Of a stretch of 64,000 bases of DNA, positions 18,663 through 27,092 are shown one piece after another. Below the pieces are notes generated by a model that was not told the origin of the DNA, did no database searches, and was given only the letters and a program-made list of their open reading frames with translations. Source of the DNA: Robertkochia solimangrovi (GTDB lineage Bacteria > Bacteroidota > Bacteroidia > Flavobacteriales > Flavobacteriaceae); NCBI RefSeq assembly GCF_007279655.1, contig NZ_QKWN01000001.1, positions 1 to 64,000 on the forward strand, in the 5' to 3' direction. How positions within the stretch are numbered: position 1 is the stretch's first letter; the number at the start of each line of letters is the position of its first letter. A program made the position numbers and the translations under genes.

Positions 18663-19649
18663 TTATTTTATGATTATTGAATCGTTTTCTATGTGAACCT
18701 CGAAACCGATCATAAAACGAAGGTTATCGAGTACGGTTTCCAGAGGCTCGTCGGTATAAACCGCTCTTATCTTTCTATTGAGGATATCTTCAGAATCACA
18801 ATGAATGGTGATGCCATACCAATTTTCCAGAGTGTTGAACGCTTCTGCAGTCGTGATCTCTTCAAATCGCAGGATATTCCGGTGCCAATCGGTAAAAAGT
18901 CGCGCATCCACATCACTGGCTTCGAACTCTTGAGTTTCGCAGTCATAAGCGGCCCGATCGCCTTTTTCAAGAATGACCATGGCTTTTGAATCCTCGCTAC
19001 ACACCTTAACCTTTCCCGATTCAACTGTAACAGCGATCCCGGTACTGTCTTTGGTTAGCACATCGAATGAAGTACCCAACACTGTGGTCTTAAATTTGCC
19101 GGAGCTCACGATAAAGGGCTTGTGGATATTTCTTTCCACCTGAAAAAAGGCCTCCCCTGTAAGTTCCACGATCCTTTTGCTTCCATTGAATTGTTTTGGA
19201 TATTTGAGCATTGCACCCGAATTGAGATAAACGGTTGAACCGTCAGATAGCACGACCTGATTTCGTTCACCAGGCGCACTGGACACTACAATATATTCCA
19301 TAGGATTTTCCATTCCGTATTGCAACAGGTAATATCCCAATGCGGTTCCAATGAGTAAGGTAAGTGTAGCGGCTACCCTGAAAAAAGTGGTTCTTTTAAA
19401 AGATCTATTCAAGCTAACTTCTTCAGCTCTTGCTTTTTGAATCTTTAACCTAAGTTTTCCTAATCCGCGTTCGAGGTCAAAATCTTCAGACCCGGTTCGA
19501 ATATCACGGCGCCATTCCGTTTTCAACCATTCAAAAGTGTGACGGTATTCCGGATCGCTAAGGAATCCTTCCAGTTCCTTTAGCTCTTCCGGGGTGGCTT
19601 CTCCCGTAAGTACTTTTGCCGCCAATTCATAAAACACATCAAAATTCAT
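18663..19649 (-). CDS. FecR-family anti-sigma factor
   Basis: This 328-residue single-pass inner-membrane anti-sigma regulator has a cytoplasmic helical domain (about 1-87) that binds the sigma factor and a TM helix (about 88-109). A periplasmic FecR beta domain follows (about 118-215, APGERNQVVLSDGSTVYLNSG, FFQVERNIHKPFIV in parts), with a C-terminal DUF4974 domain (about 255-328) that contacts the SusC STN domain. It lies between the sigma gene (199 bp upstream) and susC (136 bp downstream), the standard order. It should hold the sigma factor inactive until the transporter is occupied. Confidence 0.95.
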   Translation of the reverse strand: MNFDVFYELAAKVLTGEATPEELKELEGFLSDPEYRHTFEWLKTEWRRDIRTGSEDFDLERGLGKLRLKIQKARAEEVSLNRSFKRTTFFRVAATLTLLIGTALGYYLLQYGMENPMEYIVVSSAPGERNQVVLSDGSTVYLNSGAMLKYPKQFNGSKRIVELTGEAFFQVERNIHKPFIVSSGKFKTTVLGTSFDVLTKDSTGIAVTVESGKVKVCSEDSKAMVILEKGDRAAYDCETQEFEASDVDARLFTDWHRNILRFEEITTAEAFNTLENWYGITIHCDSEDILNRKIRAVYTDEPLETVLDNLRFMIGFEVHIENDSIIIK

Positions 19650-19848
19650 TGTATACGATCTTTACCTCTAAGACCCAAAAATGAACTCCTACCTGTTATC
19701 CGGGTCGATTATGAAAAGGTTAACTTAATGTGAAGTGACGATGCTGCTCCCTATTTATTGGGACAACTTGGACGAAGTTGAATTAACGACCCTGATTGCA
19801 GCAGGCTGGATCCTTTTAAAGCAGGAATTACGCGAAGTACCTTCTTTG

Positions 19849-20439
19849 CTAATGACTGATCACGTAATAGGTTAGAAAAATAAAATAGGGGATACAGGAA
19901 ATATGGAATTCGGATTCATATTTGGAAATATGACGAATTGCTTCCATCATCTGTTTTTGAACGGTATGTACTGAAATTTGTAAAATTTCGGCGATCTCTT
20001 TGTATTTGAAACCTTCGAGACGATTCAAGGTAAAGATCAGTCTTCGTTGTGGAGGGAGTTCTTCAATAATACGCTCAATATGTTTCTCCGTTTCACGGTA
20101 TTGAATGGAAAGTTCTCCGGAATGATGATCTGATTGTAACTGGATTTCTGAAAAACCGATCTCCTCGAAGGTAATATTATTAGTTCGCATCGCCTTCAGT
20201 GACTGATTTTTTATAGCGATGAACAGATACGATTTAAAATTGTATTGAATTTCCAGGGAATGTCTTCCTTCCCAGATCTTGAAGAACACGTCGGCAACGA
20301 TCTCTTCAGCCAGATCCGTACGTTTTACGAATGAGGCTGCGAACTGACACAAAGGGAAATAATATTTGCGAAATAATCGCTCCAAAGCCCTTTGGTCATC
20401 ACCTTTTATTTGCTCGATCAACAGCTTATCCTGATCCAT
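19849..20439 (-). CDS. ECF RNA polymerase sigma factor (FecI-like)
   Basis: This ECF sigma factor has about 196 residues from ATG 20439. Region 2 includes FRKYYFPLCQFAASFVKRTDLAEEIVADVF in parts and a FKSYLFIAIKNQSL segment. Region 4 contains LPPQRRLIFTLNRLEGFKYKEIAEI and the HTH helix SVHTVQKQMMEAIRHI. The frame extends 13 codons upstream to 20478, but MDQDKLLIEQI is the usual start of this family. The protein ends with an unusual hydrophobic tail (CIPYFIFLTYYVISH). It should drive the downstream fecR-susC-susD-BACON-phosphoesterase genes when released by FecR. Confidence 0.93.
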   Translation of the reverse strand: MDQDKLLIEQIKGDDQRALERLFRKYYFPLCQFAASFVKRTDLAEEIVADVFFKIWEGRHSLEIQYNFKSYLFIAIKNQSLKAMRTNNITFEEIGFSEIQLQSDHHSGELSIQYRETEKHIERIIEELPPQRRLIFTLNRLEGFKYKEIAEILQISVHTVQKQMMEAIRHISKYESEFHISCIPYFIFLTYYVISH

Positions 20440-20564
20440 TTTCTGACGGGTAAATCGTACCTGATTCAAGGGAAACAATGTACCCAGAAAGTAAGTACCT
20501 GCTGTTATCTTAGAATTAAATTAATATTATGAAAGGTATTTTACTATTCCTGAATATCGATTTA

Positions 20565-21119
20565 TCAATTAAAGCCCAGAAGTTCTATGGAATTATTTTC
20601 CCCGTGTTTAAAGACCCCGATAAGAAGATTTTCCTCCCTTAACTTCGTAGTCAGTTCATCACAAAGTGCCCCGCAAGCTACATTTACCTGCTTTAACAGT
20701 TGATAATTCTCAGGATCATCTCCCGTGATAAAACTATCCCCATTGAGTTTTAGAAAAACAGTGAATTCGGTATCGGCTGCAATCTTTTCCTTTTCAAGGA
20801 TCTTTTTAAGCGTATACTTCTTCGAGCTTCCATCCGCTGGTGGATCAGGAATTTGTTTTACATCCACAAGCAATTTATAGATATATCCGGGTTCATAATC
20901 AAACCCTTTTATCCCGGAATAGAAATGCATCCATTTTGCATCTTCAGACATTGTGCCCTCTTTCACCAGATAGGTAAGTGTCGGACTTACCGCCATGCCT
21001 GTACCCAGATAATGATTGATTTGCATTTCAACGGTGGTGGAAACGGATTCTTCATGGTCAGCGCATCCAATAATAAGAAGCAGGACCGATGTAAGTAAAA
21101 TTTTCAGACAGGTTTGCAT
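20565..21119 (-). CDS. DUF4377 lipoprotein
   Basis: This lipoprotein of about 184 residues starts at ATG 21119 (signal residues 1-18, LIIGC lipobox, Cys19). The frame is open back to 21197, but those residues lack signal character. The mature part matches the DUF4377 pattern: WMHFYSGIKGFDYEPGYIYKLLVDV followed by IPDPPADGSSKKYTLKKIL, both split over residues about 65-110. The domain occurs in small envelope proteins related to HslJ/META-type proteins, and its function is unknown. It is a single gene, upstream (in transcription order) of the sigma gene on the same strand but 126 bp away. Confidence 0.85.
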   Translation of the reverse strand: MQTCLKILLTSVLLLIIGCADHEESVSTTVEMQINHYLGTGMAVSPTLTYLVKEGTMSEDAKWMHFYSGIKGFDYEPGYIYKLLVDVKQIPDPPADGSSKKYTLKKILEKEKIAADTEFTVFLKLNGDSFITGDDPENYQLLKQVNVACGALCDELTTKLREENLLIGVFKHGENNSIELLGFN

Positions 21120-21180
21120 GGTTTTGTTTCTATAAAGATTAAAGCCTGCAGGAATGGTTGCGTGAAATTTTATATTATTA

Positions 21181-21224
21181 AACACGGTAAACAGCACATC
21201 CTTTCATAGACTACTTACCGTGTT
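21181..21224 (-). terminator. hairpin after NADH dehydrogenase gene
   Basis: AACACGGTAA (21181-21190) and TTACCGTGTT (21215-21224) form a perfect 10-bp stem around a 24-nt loop, 5 bp after the stop of the dehydrogenase gene. The minus-strand tail is AT-rich rather than a clean T-run. It is probably a terminator for that gene; an operator for the DUF4377 lipoprotein is the alternative. Confidence 0.55.
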
Positions 21225-21228
21225 AAAA

Positions 21229-22503
21229 TTACGATTTGGTATCTCTTGGACGAATGATCATACGGAACGACTGGTCTTTATTAAAATAATATCCGATCCA
21301 GTCATAAAGTGCTCTCATTCGGTTTCGGAAATTCACCAGTGACATAATATGTACGAATACCCAAACGAACCAGGCAGGGAATCCTTTTAAAAACAGTTTT
21401 TCATTTGGCCCGTCGGTAACCGCTTTGTTCCTTCCTATTATCGCCATTGAACCTTTATCATGATAACTAAAGGGTTCCCAGGTGATTCCTTCTTTTTTCC
21501 CGAGGTTCTTTCCTAGGTTTCTGGCTTGTTGAATGGCAACCTGAGCTAACTGAGGGTGGCCTTTGGGATAAGCCGGGTCGCCACTTAATAAGGCTGTATC
21601 GCCTAAGGCAAAGATATTTTCATATCCTTCCACTTTATTGAAGGCATCGGTCTTCATCCGTCTTCCCGGTCCGTATACATCCTTCTCAAAACCATCAAAA
21701 ACCTTAGCGGAAATCCCCGCTGCCCAGATCAGATTACGAGACTGGATGGTAGTGTCATCTGAGAGGTAAACGATCTCATCTTTGAAATCCTTCACAAGAG
21801 TATTCAATTTAATCTTCACCCCGAGCTCTTCGAGTTTCTGTTTACTGTATTTCTGGGTCTTCTCAGACATAGCAGAAAGGACTGCGCTTTGCCCGTCAAC
21901 CAACCAAATATCACCCAAATCTTCATTCTGAAGCTCCGGATAATCCTTCTTGAGGATATGTTTACGCATTTCCGCAAATATCCCGGACAATTCAACACCG
22001 GTAGGACCGGCACCGGCGATAACGAAGGAAAGCAATTTCTTTCTCTTTACCGGATCATTTACTCGGGTCGCTCGCTCAAGTCTGGTAAGCATGAGATTCC
22101 TGAGGGTCAGGGCATCTCCTATGGTTTTCATCGGTAATGCATACTTCTCAACATTTTCATTACCGAAGAAGTTGGATTCAGCACCGGTTGCCATTACCAG
22201 AATATCATAATGCATTTCCCCGTTACTCAGAATAAGTTTGTTCTCGGAAGGGATCACCTTCTGTAAAGCCCCTAAACGGAATCGTACATTATTTTTCTTC
22301 CGGAGTATTTTCCTGAAGGGATAACTGATCGCTGAGGGCTCCATAAATCCGGCAGCAACCTGATATAATAAGGGTGGAAAAAAATTATAATTATTAAGAT
22401 CGACCAGGGTTATCCTGTGTTCTTTCGAGGTATTCAGATTATTGATCAGTTCCAGACCTGCAAATCCGCCGCCAATGATGACAACCTCTTTTTGAACTCC
22501 CAT
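21229..22503 (-). CDS. ndh: type II NADH dehydrogenase (NDH-2)
   Basis: This 424-residue single-subunit FAD-dependent NADH:quinone oxidoreductase has the FAD-binding motif VVIIGGGFAGLEL at residues 5-17 and the NADH-binding motif VIAGAGPTGVELSG at about 161-174. The ATG-like segment NIFALGDTALL (about 299-309) binds FAD. A C-terminal amphipathic stretch (FPAWFVWVFVHIMSLVNFRNR in parts, about 370-400) would anchor it to the inner face of the membrane. NDH-2 feeds electrons into the quinone pool without pumping protons. The gene appears to be transcribed alone. Confidence 0.9.
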   Translation of the reverse strand: MGVQKEVVIIGGGFAGLELINNLNTSKEHRITLVDLNNYNFFPPLLYQVAAGFMEPSAISYPFRKILRKKNNVRFRLGALQKVIPSENKLILSNGEMHYDILVMATGAESNFFGNENVEKYALPMKTIGDALTLRNLMLTRLERATRVNDPVKRKKLLSFVIAGAGPTGVELSGIFAEMRKHILKKDYPELQNEDLGDIWLVDGQSAVLSAMSEKTQKYSKQKLEELGVKIKLNTLVKDFKDEIVYLSDDTTIQSRNLIWAAGISAKVFDGFEKDVYGPGRRMKTDAFNKVEGYENIFALGDTALLSGDPAYPKGHPQLAQVAIQQARNLGKNLGKKEGITWEPFSYHDKGSMAIIGRNKAVTDGPNEKLFLKGFPAWFVWVFVHIMSLVNFRNRMRALYDWIGYYFNKDQSFRMIIRPRDTKS

Positions 22504-22646
22504 AAAATTAGATGTTTACTGATTTTTTAATTCGTGAATTAGGAGGTCCCGTTTTGTTGGGAAACCGGACTACTAATTTACGGCGTTCTGAAGAAAATTC
22601 TTCGATTTAACACGCTTTTAATTACGAACTTCACACCTCATTAACA

Positions 22647-23084
22647 TTAGTCAAGAGGCTTTAGTGTACTAACTGCGATACGGTTCCAGGAATTGATTGT
22701 GATCACGGCCATAATAAGCTCTGCAAGCATCTTTTCCCCAAAGACTTCCAGGGCCCGCTCATAGGTTTCCGAGCTGAGTCCTGATTCGCTGATCAAAGTG
22801 ACCTCTTCGGTGATCTTCAATAGTAATTGTTCTTCCGGGGTAAAGAGATCTGACTCCTCCCAGGCATTTAAAAGAAAAATTCTTTCCTGACTAATTCCAA
22901 TTTTAAGTGCATCTCTTGTATGCATGTTGATACAATAGGCACATTTATTCAGCTGAGAAGCCCGTATTTTGATCAACTCCATCTGAACCTTACTCAACGA
23001 GGAACTTTGAACGAACCTTTCAAGGGTTAACATTGATCTGATGGCTTCCGGCACTACCTGGTCTATTTGAATTCGTGTTTCCAT
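22647..23084 (-). CDS. AhpD-like / carboxymuconolactone decarboxylase family protein
   Basis: This protein has about 145 residues from ATG 23084; the frame extends to 23132 but MDQ-like or hydrophilic start features only begin at METRIQIDQ. The AhpD-type redox motif KCAYCINMHTRDA gives Cys48, Cys51 and His55, so it is a probable alkylhydroperoxidase-type thiol protein rather than a true decarboxylase. The C-terminal helices (LAELIMAVITINSWNRIAV) match the family. It lies 63 bp after the Crp/Fnr-like regulator gene on the same strand when this start is used, and the two are a frequent pair in Bacteroidota, suggesting common transcription. Confidence 0.88.
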   Translation of the reverse strand: METRIQIDQVVPEAIRSMLTLERFVQSSSLSKVQMELIKIRASQLNKCAYCINMHTRDALKIGISQERIFLLNAWEESDLFTPEEQLLLKITEEVTLISESGLSSETYERALEVFGEKMLAELIMAVITINSWNRIAVSTLKPLD

Positions 23085-23147
23085 GATGATGATATTTAAT
23101 GTTTCCTCAAAATTAAAAACCCGAACCTGCAAAAAACTTAACCTGGA

Positions 23148-23723
23148 TTAAGAAAGCTCTTTGCCCCTGATCTTGCTGAGATACTCCGGTGTCAGACCGA
23201 GAAAACTAGCCAGCAGATATTGCGGCACCCGCTGTACAAACTCGGGAAACTGTTTGCGAAACTGTATAAAGATCTCTTCTTTAGAATGATCATAGATATA
23301 TTTCATGCGCATTAACGCAGCACCATAGCCAACCTCATAAACCCTTCGAAAATAGCGCTCCATGATCGGAAATTCTTTTAGCAAAGCATTCATATTCGCT
23401 ACGCTGATCCCAAGAACCTCGGAAGTTTCCACCGCCTGGATTCCAAATCCTGAAGGACTGTCTTTATAGAAATTCAGATGGTCACCGATCCACCAATTCT
23501 CCATTGCAAAAAACACAGTCTTCTCCACCCCCTGATCATCCGTAAAGAACATATGCAGGCAACCCGACACAACAAAATATTTCTGAGGCGATACTGAACC
23601 TTCAATTTGAAGCATTCCTTTTTTTTCCAGAGAAATCGGTTCAAAATACGCCATCACCCCCCTAAAATCTAAGGCACTCAGGTCACTAAATTTGGTTATA
23701 TGGTTATAGAATTCATTTGCCAT
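23148..23723 (-). CDS. Crp/Fnr-family transcriptional regulator
   Basis: This 191-residue regulator has an N-terminal cyclic-nucleotide-binding-like beta roll (about residues 25-115, with KKGMLQIEGSVSPQKYFVV and CLHMFFTDDQGVEKTV). A dimerisation helix follows, then a short C-terminal HTH (PQYLLASFLGLTPEYLSKIR, about 167-186). Residues for cAMP binding are not clearly conserved and there is no Fe-S cysteine set, so the effector is unknown. It precedes the AhpD-like gene, suggesting a redox- or stress-linked role. Confidence 0.88.
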   Translation of the reverse strand: MANEFYNHITKFSDLSALDFRGVMAYFEPISLEKKGMLQIEGSVSPQKYFVVSGCLHMFFTDDQGVEKTVFFAMENWWIGDHLNFYKDSPSGFGIQAVETSEVLGISVANMNALLKEFPIMERYFRRVYEVGYGAALMRMKYIYDHSKEEIFIQFRKQFPEFVQRVPQYLLASFLGLTPEYLSKIRGKELS

Positions 23724-23819
23724 ACTATAAAATTAAACCTTTATAAAACAACATTCCAGAATTGATTATAAATGGCTGCTGGTTAATTGTAGATTGTAGA
23801 TTAAATCATTAAAGGGAAA

Positions 23820-24000
23820 TTATAATAAAACTGAGCCCGAGAAGCCACTATCACCACAGGTCACTCTAGCATTTTGGGCTAAAGGCCCTAAATAGCGACG
23901 ACACTCGACGAAACCTAAAGCAGGCCTGCCTGCATTAGGAAGGAGATCGTAACTCCTACTTCGCCGAAGGCAGAAGTCAGGATCGTCACTTTTAATTGCG
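23820..24000. other. structured intergenic region with nested hairpins
   Basis: The 306-bp gap between the Crp-like gene and the kinase gene has no plausible frame but is rich in inverted repeats. The clearest is at 23914-23939: CCTAA, A, GCAGGC / GCCTGC, A, TTAGG. GGGC/GCCC lies near 23877-23889, AGGAG/CTCCT near 23939-23955, and ACTTC/GAAGT around 23958-23977. GATCGT recurs twice. It could be a small RNA, the 3' end of the kinase transcript, or an old miniature repeat. Confidence 0.35.
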
Positions 24001-24029
24001 CCAGCAAACGATAAGCCTTCATTTCAACC

Positions 24030-25376
24030 TCAGTTAAAAATCAAACTCACCCTCGTCCCAACGCCTTCCTTACTTTTGATCTGTATCCTCCCCTTATGCA
24101 GGATCATGATCTGCTTACATAAACTGAGTCCGATTCCGCTTCCCGATTTTTTGGTCGTAAAGAACGGTACAAAGATCTGATCGAGAATCTCCTCCGGAAT
24201 CCCTTTACCATTATCGATAATCTCAATGATTACCCTTCCCCTGAGGTCCTGATACCCCTTCATTCGAATATTGGGTTTCGCTGCAATATCAACGGCATCA
24301 ACGGCATTCACCAGCAAATTGATGAGCACTTGTTCGATCAGGTAAGTATCGATATCAATTTCCAGACGTGTATCTTCGACCTTAAAATTCAGGTCGATCG
24401 ATTTATTTTGCAAGGAAGGTTGCATGAGGTTACTGATATTTCTGAACAACTCGCTTACATACACCCTCCTCAGATTCAGTTCGGTGATTTTATGAAGACT
24501 TCGATAGGTTTTTGCAAACATAAGTAACCCATCACTCCTTTTACGAATACTACCGATTGCCTGTTCGAGATCTTCCCGATCAAGCGCCACCTCATCAGGT
24601 TTTTCGATAGCTTGTCTGATATGATGTTGCAAAGTTTCAGCCAGTGAAGAGATAGGTGCGATGGAATTCATAATCTCATGGGTCATCACACTCAATAACT
24701 TTTTCCATGCTACTGATTCCGTTTGGTCGATGGTCTCATCGATATCCTGGATAGCAACGATCTTAAAGGTTTCCTCATCGATCTTAAAAAGCGCATTCGA
24801 GACCAGCATATTAACCGAATCACGACTCACTAAAACAGTCAGAGCGGTGGTTTCAGGAAAATAATTCTCCATCACATCCTTATAGAAATCAGATTTTCGC
24901 TTTTCAAGAAAACTTACATTCCTGAATTCCGGGACATCCAGAATCTCTTTAAATGCCGAATTCTGTAATAGTACTTGCCCACTATCGAGACTATAGGCTA
25001 AAATACCTGTATCCACCATTTGAAGAATTTCCTTGAGATAGATATGTTGGATCTCCCGTTCACGGTTCATCGATTGTATGGTCCTGATTACGGTATTAAA
25101 ACTTTTATGAAGTTCCTGCATATCACGGGGACCCGATCCTTCGTTGAACCAACGGGAAAAATCCCGGTACTTCACTGATTCCAGAAAATCATCGACCTCA
25201 GTCAGACGTTTATTGACAAATGTATAGAGGTTGATAATGATTATAAAAAACAGGAAAATAGCGATCGCCAGCACATATTCGATTCCCGTATTGTAAGCAT
25301 ACACCAGAAAAACGACACTGAGTACCATAAGGAATAACCGCAGTGTAAGACCATATTTATACCTCCTATATGCCAT
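24030..25376 (-). CDS. NtrB-like membrane sensor histidine kinase
   Basis: This 448-residue kinase has two adjacent TM helices (about 10-26 and 30-50) with almost no periplasmic loop, then a HAMP-like segment (about 52-100). A PAS-like domain follows (about 110-205, LQMVDTGILAYSLDSGQVLLQN in parts), then the H-box SVMTHEIMNSIAPI, with the phospho-acceptor His at about 227. The HATPase domain carries NLLVNAVDA, DNGKGIPEEI and GSGIGLSL. The short periplasmic loop suggests sensing within the membrane or cytoplasm. It overlaps the NtrC-type regulator gene by 11 bp and is divergent from the export operon, its likely target. Confidence 0.92.
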   Translation of the reverse strand: MAYRRYKYGLTLRLFLMVLSVVFLVYAYNTGIEYVLAIAIFLFFIIIINLYTFVNKRLTEVDDFLESVKYRDFSRWFNEGSGPRDMQELHKSFNTVIRTIQSMNREREIQHIYLKEILQMVDTGILAYSLDSGQVLLQNSAFKEILDVPEFRNVSFLEKRKSDFYKDVMENYFPETTALTVLVSRDSVNMLVSNALFKIDEETFKIVAIQDIDETIDQTESVAWKKLLSVMTHEIMNSIAPISSLAETLQHHIRQAIEKPDEVALDREDLEQAIGSIRKRSDGLLMFAKTYRSLHKITELNLRRVYVSELFRNISNLMQPSLQNKSIDLNFKVEDTRLEIDIDTYLIEQVLINLLVNAVDAVDIAAKPNIRMKGYQDLRGRVIIEIIDNGKGIPEEILDQIFVPFFTTKKSGSGIGLSLCKQIMILHKGRIQIKSKEGVGTRVSLIFN

Positions 25377-26712
25377 ATTTGTTCAGCCTGCGATAAAGCG
25401 CGGTTCGGGTTATTCCAAGATCTTTGGCCGACTTTGAGATATTACCCTTGTTTTTCTCGATCACTTTAAGGATTGTTTGTTTTTCCACCTCTTCCAGATT
25501 CAGGTGCTGAGGTATACTCACCGGTTGATGTTTTTCAATGGGAGAAAATATCAGGTCATCAGCAGACAGGTTCTTAGTGTCAGCCATGATGACAGCCCTT
25601 TCAAGGGTATATTGAAGTTCCCTGACATTGCCCGGAAATGAGTAGGATTCCAGTTTTTCCAAAAATTCCGGGGTCATGGTATATTCCGGTTTGAAATATT
25701 TCTCAGAATACAATTCCAGATAGAATGCTGCCAGGAGTTTGATATCGACATTCCTTTCCCTGAGGGGCGGTACATCGATCTCCACGGTATTGATCCTGTA
25801 AACAAGATCCTTTCTGAAGCGCGATTCGTCAGCCAGGAATTTGAGTCCGACATTCGTAGCGCAAATGAGCCGTATATCTACTGGGATTGGAGTATTCGAT
25901 CCCAACGGGATGACCTGTCGGTTTTGAAGCACCGACAATAGTTTAGCTTGTTGCTGCAGGGTAATATTTCCGATCTCGTCAAGAAATAAAGTTCCTCCAT
26001 TTGCAGCTTCGAAACGTCCGGCCCTGTCTTCTCTTGCATCCGTGTAAGCGCCTTTCTTATGTCCGAAAAGTTCACTTTCAAAAAGCGATGCTGTCAGCGC
26101 ACCGGCATCCACTTTCAAGAAAGGTTTATCTTTCCTTCCTGAATTTTCATGGATCGCTTTCGCAATCAGATCCTTTCCGGTACCATTTTCTCCAAGAATA
26201 AGAACATTGGCATCCGTTGGTGCCACCTTATTGATCTTCAAAAATACATCCTTCATAGCGTCACTTTCACCTATGATCTTTGCGTCGCTCAATAAGGGAA
26301 CAGGATTAATTTCTTTCGCTTTCGATTTTTTCCCGAGTATTTCCTGTAAAGCATGAATCAGTTTTTCATTTTTCCAGGGTTTAACCAGAAAGTCAGAAGC
26401 GCCTTCTTTAAGTGTCCGGATTGCCAGGTCGATATCTGCATAGGCGGTAATAAGCACGACATCGGTCTCAGGAGTGATCTCCTTAATCCTTCCCAACCAG
26501 TAAAGTCCTTCATTCCCGGTATGAACCACACCTTCGAAGTTCATATCCAGAATAATGACATCGAAATGTTTTTTACGAAGTAAGGTCGTTATTACCTCTG
26601 GTTTTCTTTCGGTGACGACTTCCTTAGCCATCGGTTTCAAAAGGAAACGCATGGCCATAAGCACATCTTCATCGTCATCGATAACCAGAATGGAAGCATT
26701 TTTGAGAAGCAT
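25366..26712 (-). CDS. NtrC-type sigma-54-dependent response regulator
   Basis: This 448-residue activator has a receiver domain (1 to about 125; Asp56 in IILDMNFEG), an AAA+ domain (about 145-385) and a Fis-type HTH (about 410-448, ISKSAKDLGITRTALYRRL). The AAA+ domain has Walker A GENGTGKD, Walker B GGTLFLDEIG and the arginine-finger region FRKDLVYR. The sigma-54 contact loop reads GAYTDA rather than GAFTGA. It should activate promoters with a -24/-12 element from remote sites. It is divergent from the HlyD-ABC-TolC operon and shares a 380-bp control region with it, so that operon is the prime target. Confidence 0.93.
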   Translation of the reverse strand: MLLKNASILVIDDDEDVLMAMRFLLKPMAKEVVTERKPEVITTLLRKKHFDVIILDMNFEGVVHTGNEGLYWLGRIKEITPETDVVLITAYADIDLAIRTLKEGASDFLVKPWKNEKLIHALQEILGKKSKAKEINPVPLLSDAKIIGESDAMKDVFLKINKVAPTDANVLILGENGTGKDLIAKAIHENSGRKDKPFLKVDAGALTASLFESELFGHKKGAYTDAREDRAGRFEAANGGTLFLDEIGNITLQQQAKLLSVLQNRQVIPLGSNTPIPVDIRLICATNVGLKFLADESRFRKDLVYRINTVEIDVPPLRERNVDIKLLAAFYLELYSEKYFKPEYTMTPEFLEKLESYSFPGNVRELQYTLERAVIMADTKNLSADDLIFSPIEKHQPVSIPQHLNLEEVEKQTILKVIEKNKGNISKSAKDLGITRTALYRRLNKYGI

Positions 26713-26819
26713 ACAACAATATTATAAATTATTCTTGGGTATTTACGGGTTTCAGCGTTACATATCGGAGATCCATGTAATTTTTCGATAAAAACAATTT
26801 CCGGTCCCTCTTAAGGACG

Positions 26820-26843
26820 GTTGTAAAACAGGTATGTTACAAC
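26820..26843. promoter_or_regulatory. 7-10-7 inverted repeat, possible activator site
   Basis: GTTGTAA (26820-26826) and TTACAAC (26837-26843) are perfect inverted arms with a 10-bp spacer, a layout usual for dimeric activators. It lies about 210 bp upstream of the sigma-54-like -24 element and about 110 bp upstream of the regulator's own start. Confidence 0.45.
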
Positions 26844-26887
26844 TGAATAAGAACTAAATCTTAAACGCACTGTTATTGTGTGTATTA

Positions 26888-26998
26888 TGTTCGGTATTTC
26901 GCATTAACCGGAATACACCCATCTTCCTTAACGTTGCAAGGAGCAGCATCGCTAAAGACCTGTTCGCTAGCGAACACAAAGTGTAACGAAACCGAACA
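26888..26998. promoter_or_regulatory. array of TGTTCGST half-sites upstream of export operon
   Basis: Four copies of an 8-bp half-site TGTTCG(G/C)T occur: 26888-26895 (+), 26961-26968 (+), 26969-26976 (-) and 26991-26998 (-). The middle two form a perfect 16-bp palindrome, TGTTCGCTAGCGAACA. The outer two form extended inverted arms (TGTTCGGT-A-TTTCG and CGAAACCGAACA). The array lies 56-166 bp upstream of the sigma-54-like -24 element, where enhancer sites for NtrC-type activators usually lie. Confidence 0.55.
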
Positions 26999-27053
26999 CC
27001 TTCCTTTTCCCTTTATTATCTAACTAATTGATTTACTGCGTTTTAAGATTATG

Positions 27054-27069
27054 GCACGATAATACGTAT
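27054..27069 (+). promoter_or_regulatory. sigma-54-like promoter, imperfect -12
   Basis: TGGCACG (27054-27060) is a perfect -24 element. The -12 region four bases later reads TACGT instead of TTGC(A/T), so the usual GC is reversed. If used, the start would be near 27080, about 13 nt before the ATG at 27093. The divergent NtrC-type gene makes a sigma-54 promoter expected here, but the weak -12 lowers confidence. Confidence 0.4.
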
Positions 27070-27092
27070 ACAATGAACAAACCACGCCATAT

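Noticed and set aside
19764-19780. CAACTT-N5-AAGTTG inverted repeat in the sigma-fecR gap as an ECF operator
   Set aside because: The arms are only 6 bp, it does not resemble a promoter, and no second copy was found at other genes of the locus.
20440-20478. 13-residue N-terminal extension of the sigma factor
   Set aside because: The usual start MDQDKLL of this family is at 20439, and the extension has no homologous character.
19738-26955. Shared 12-mer CGATGCTGCTCC (19742 region and minus strand near 26948)
   Set aside because: A 12-bp match between two places in 64 kb is expected by chance, and flanks do not align.
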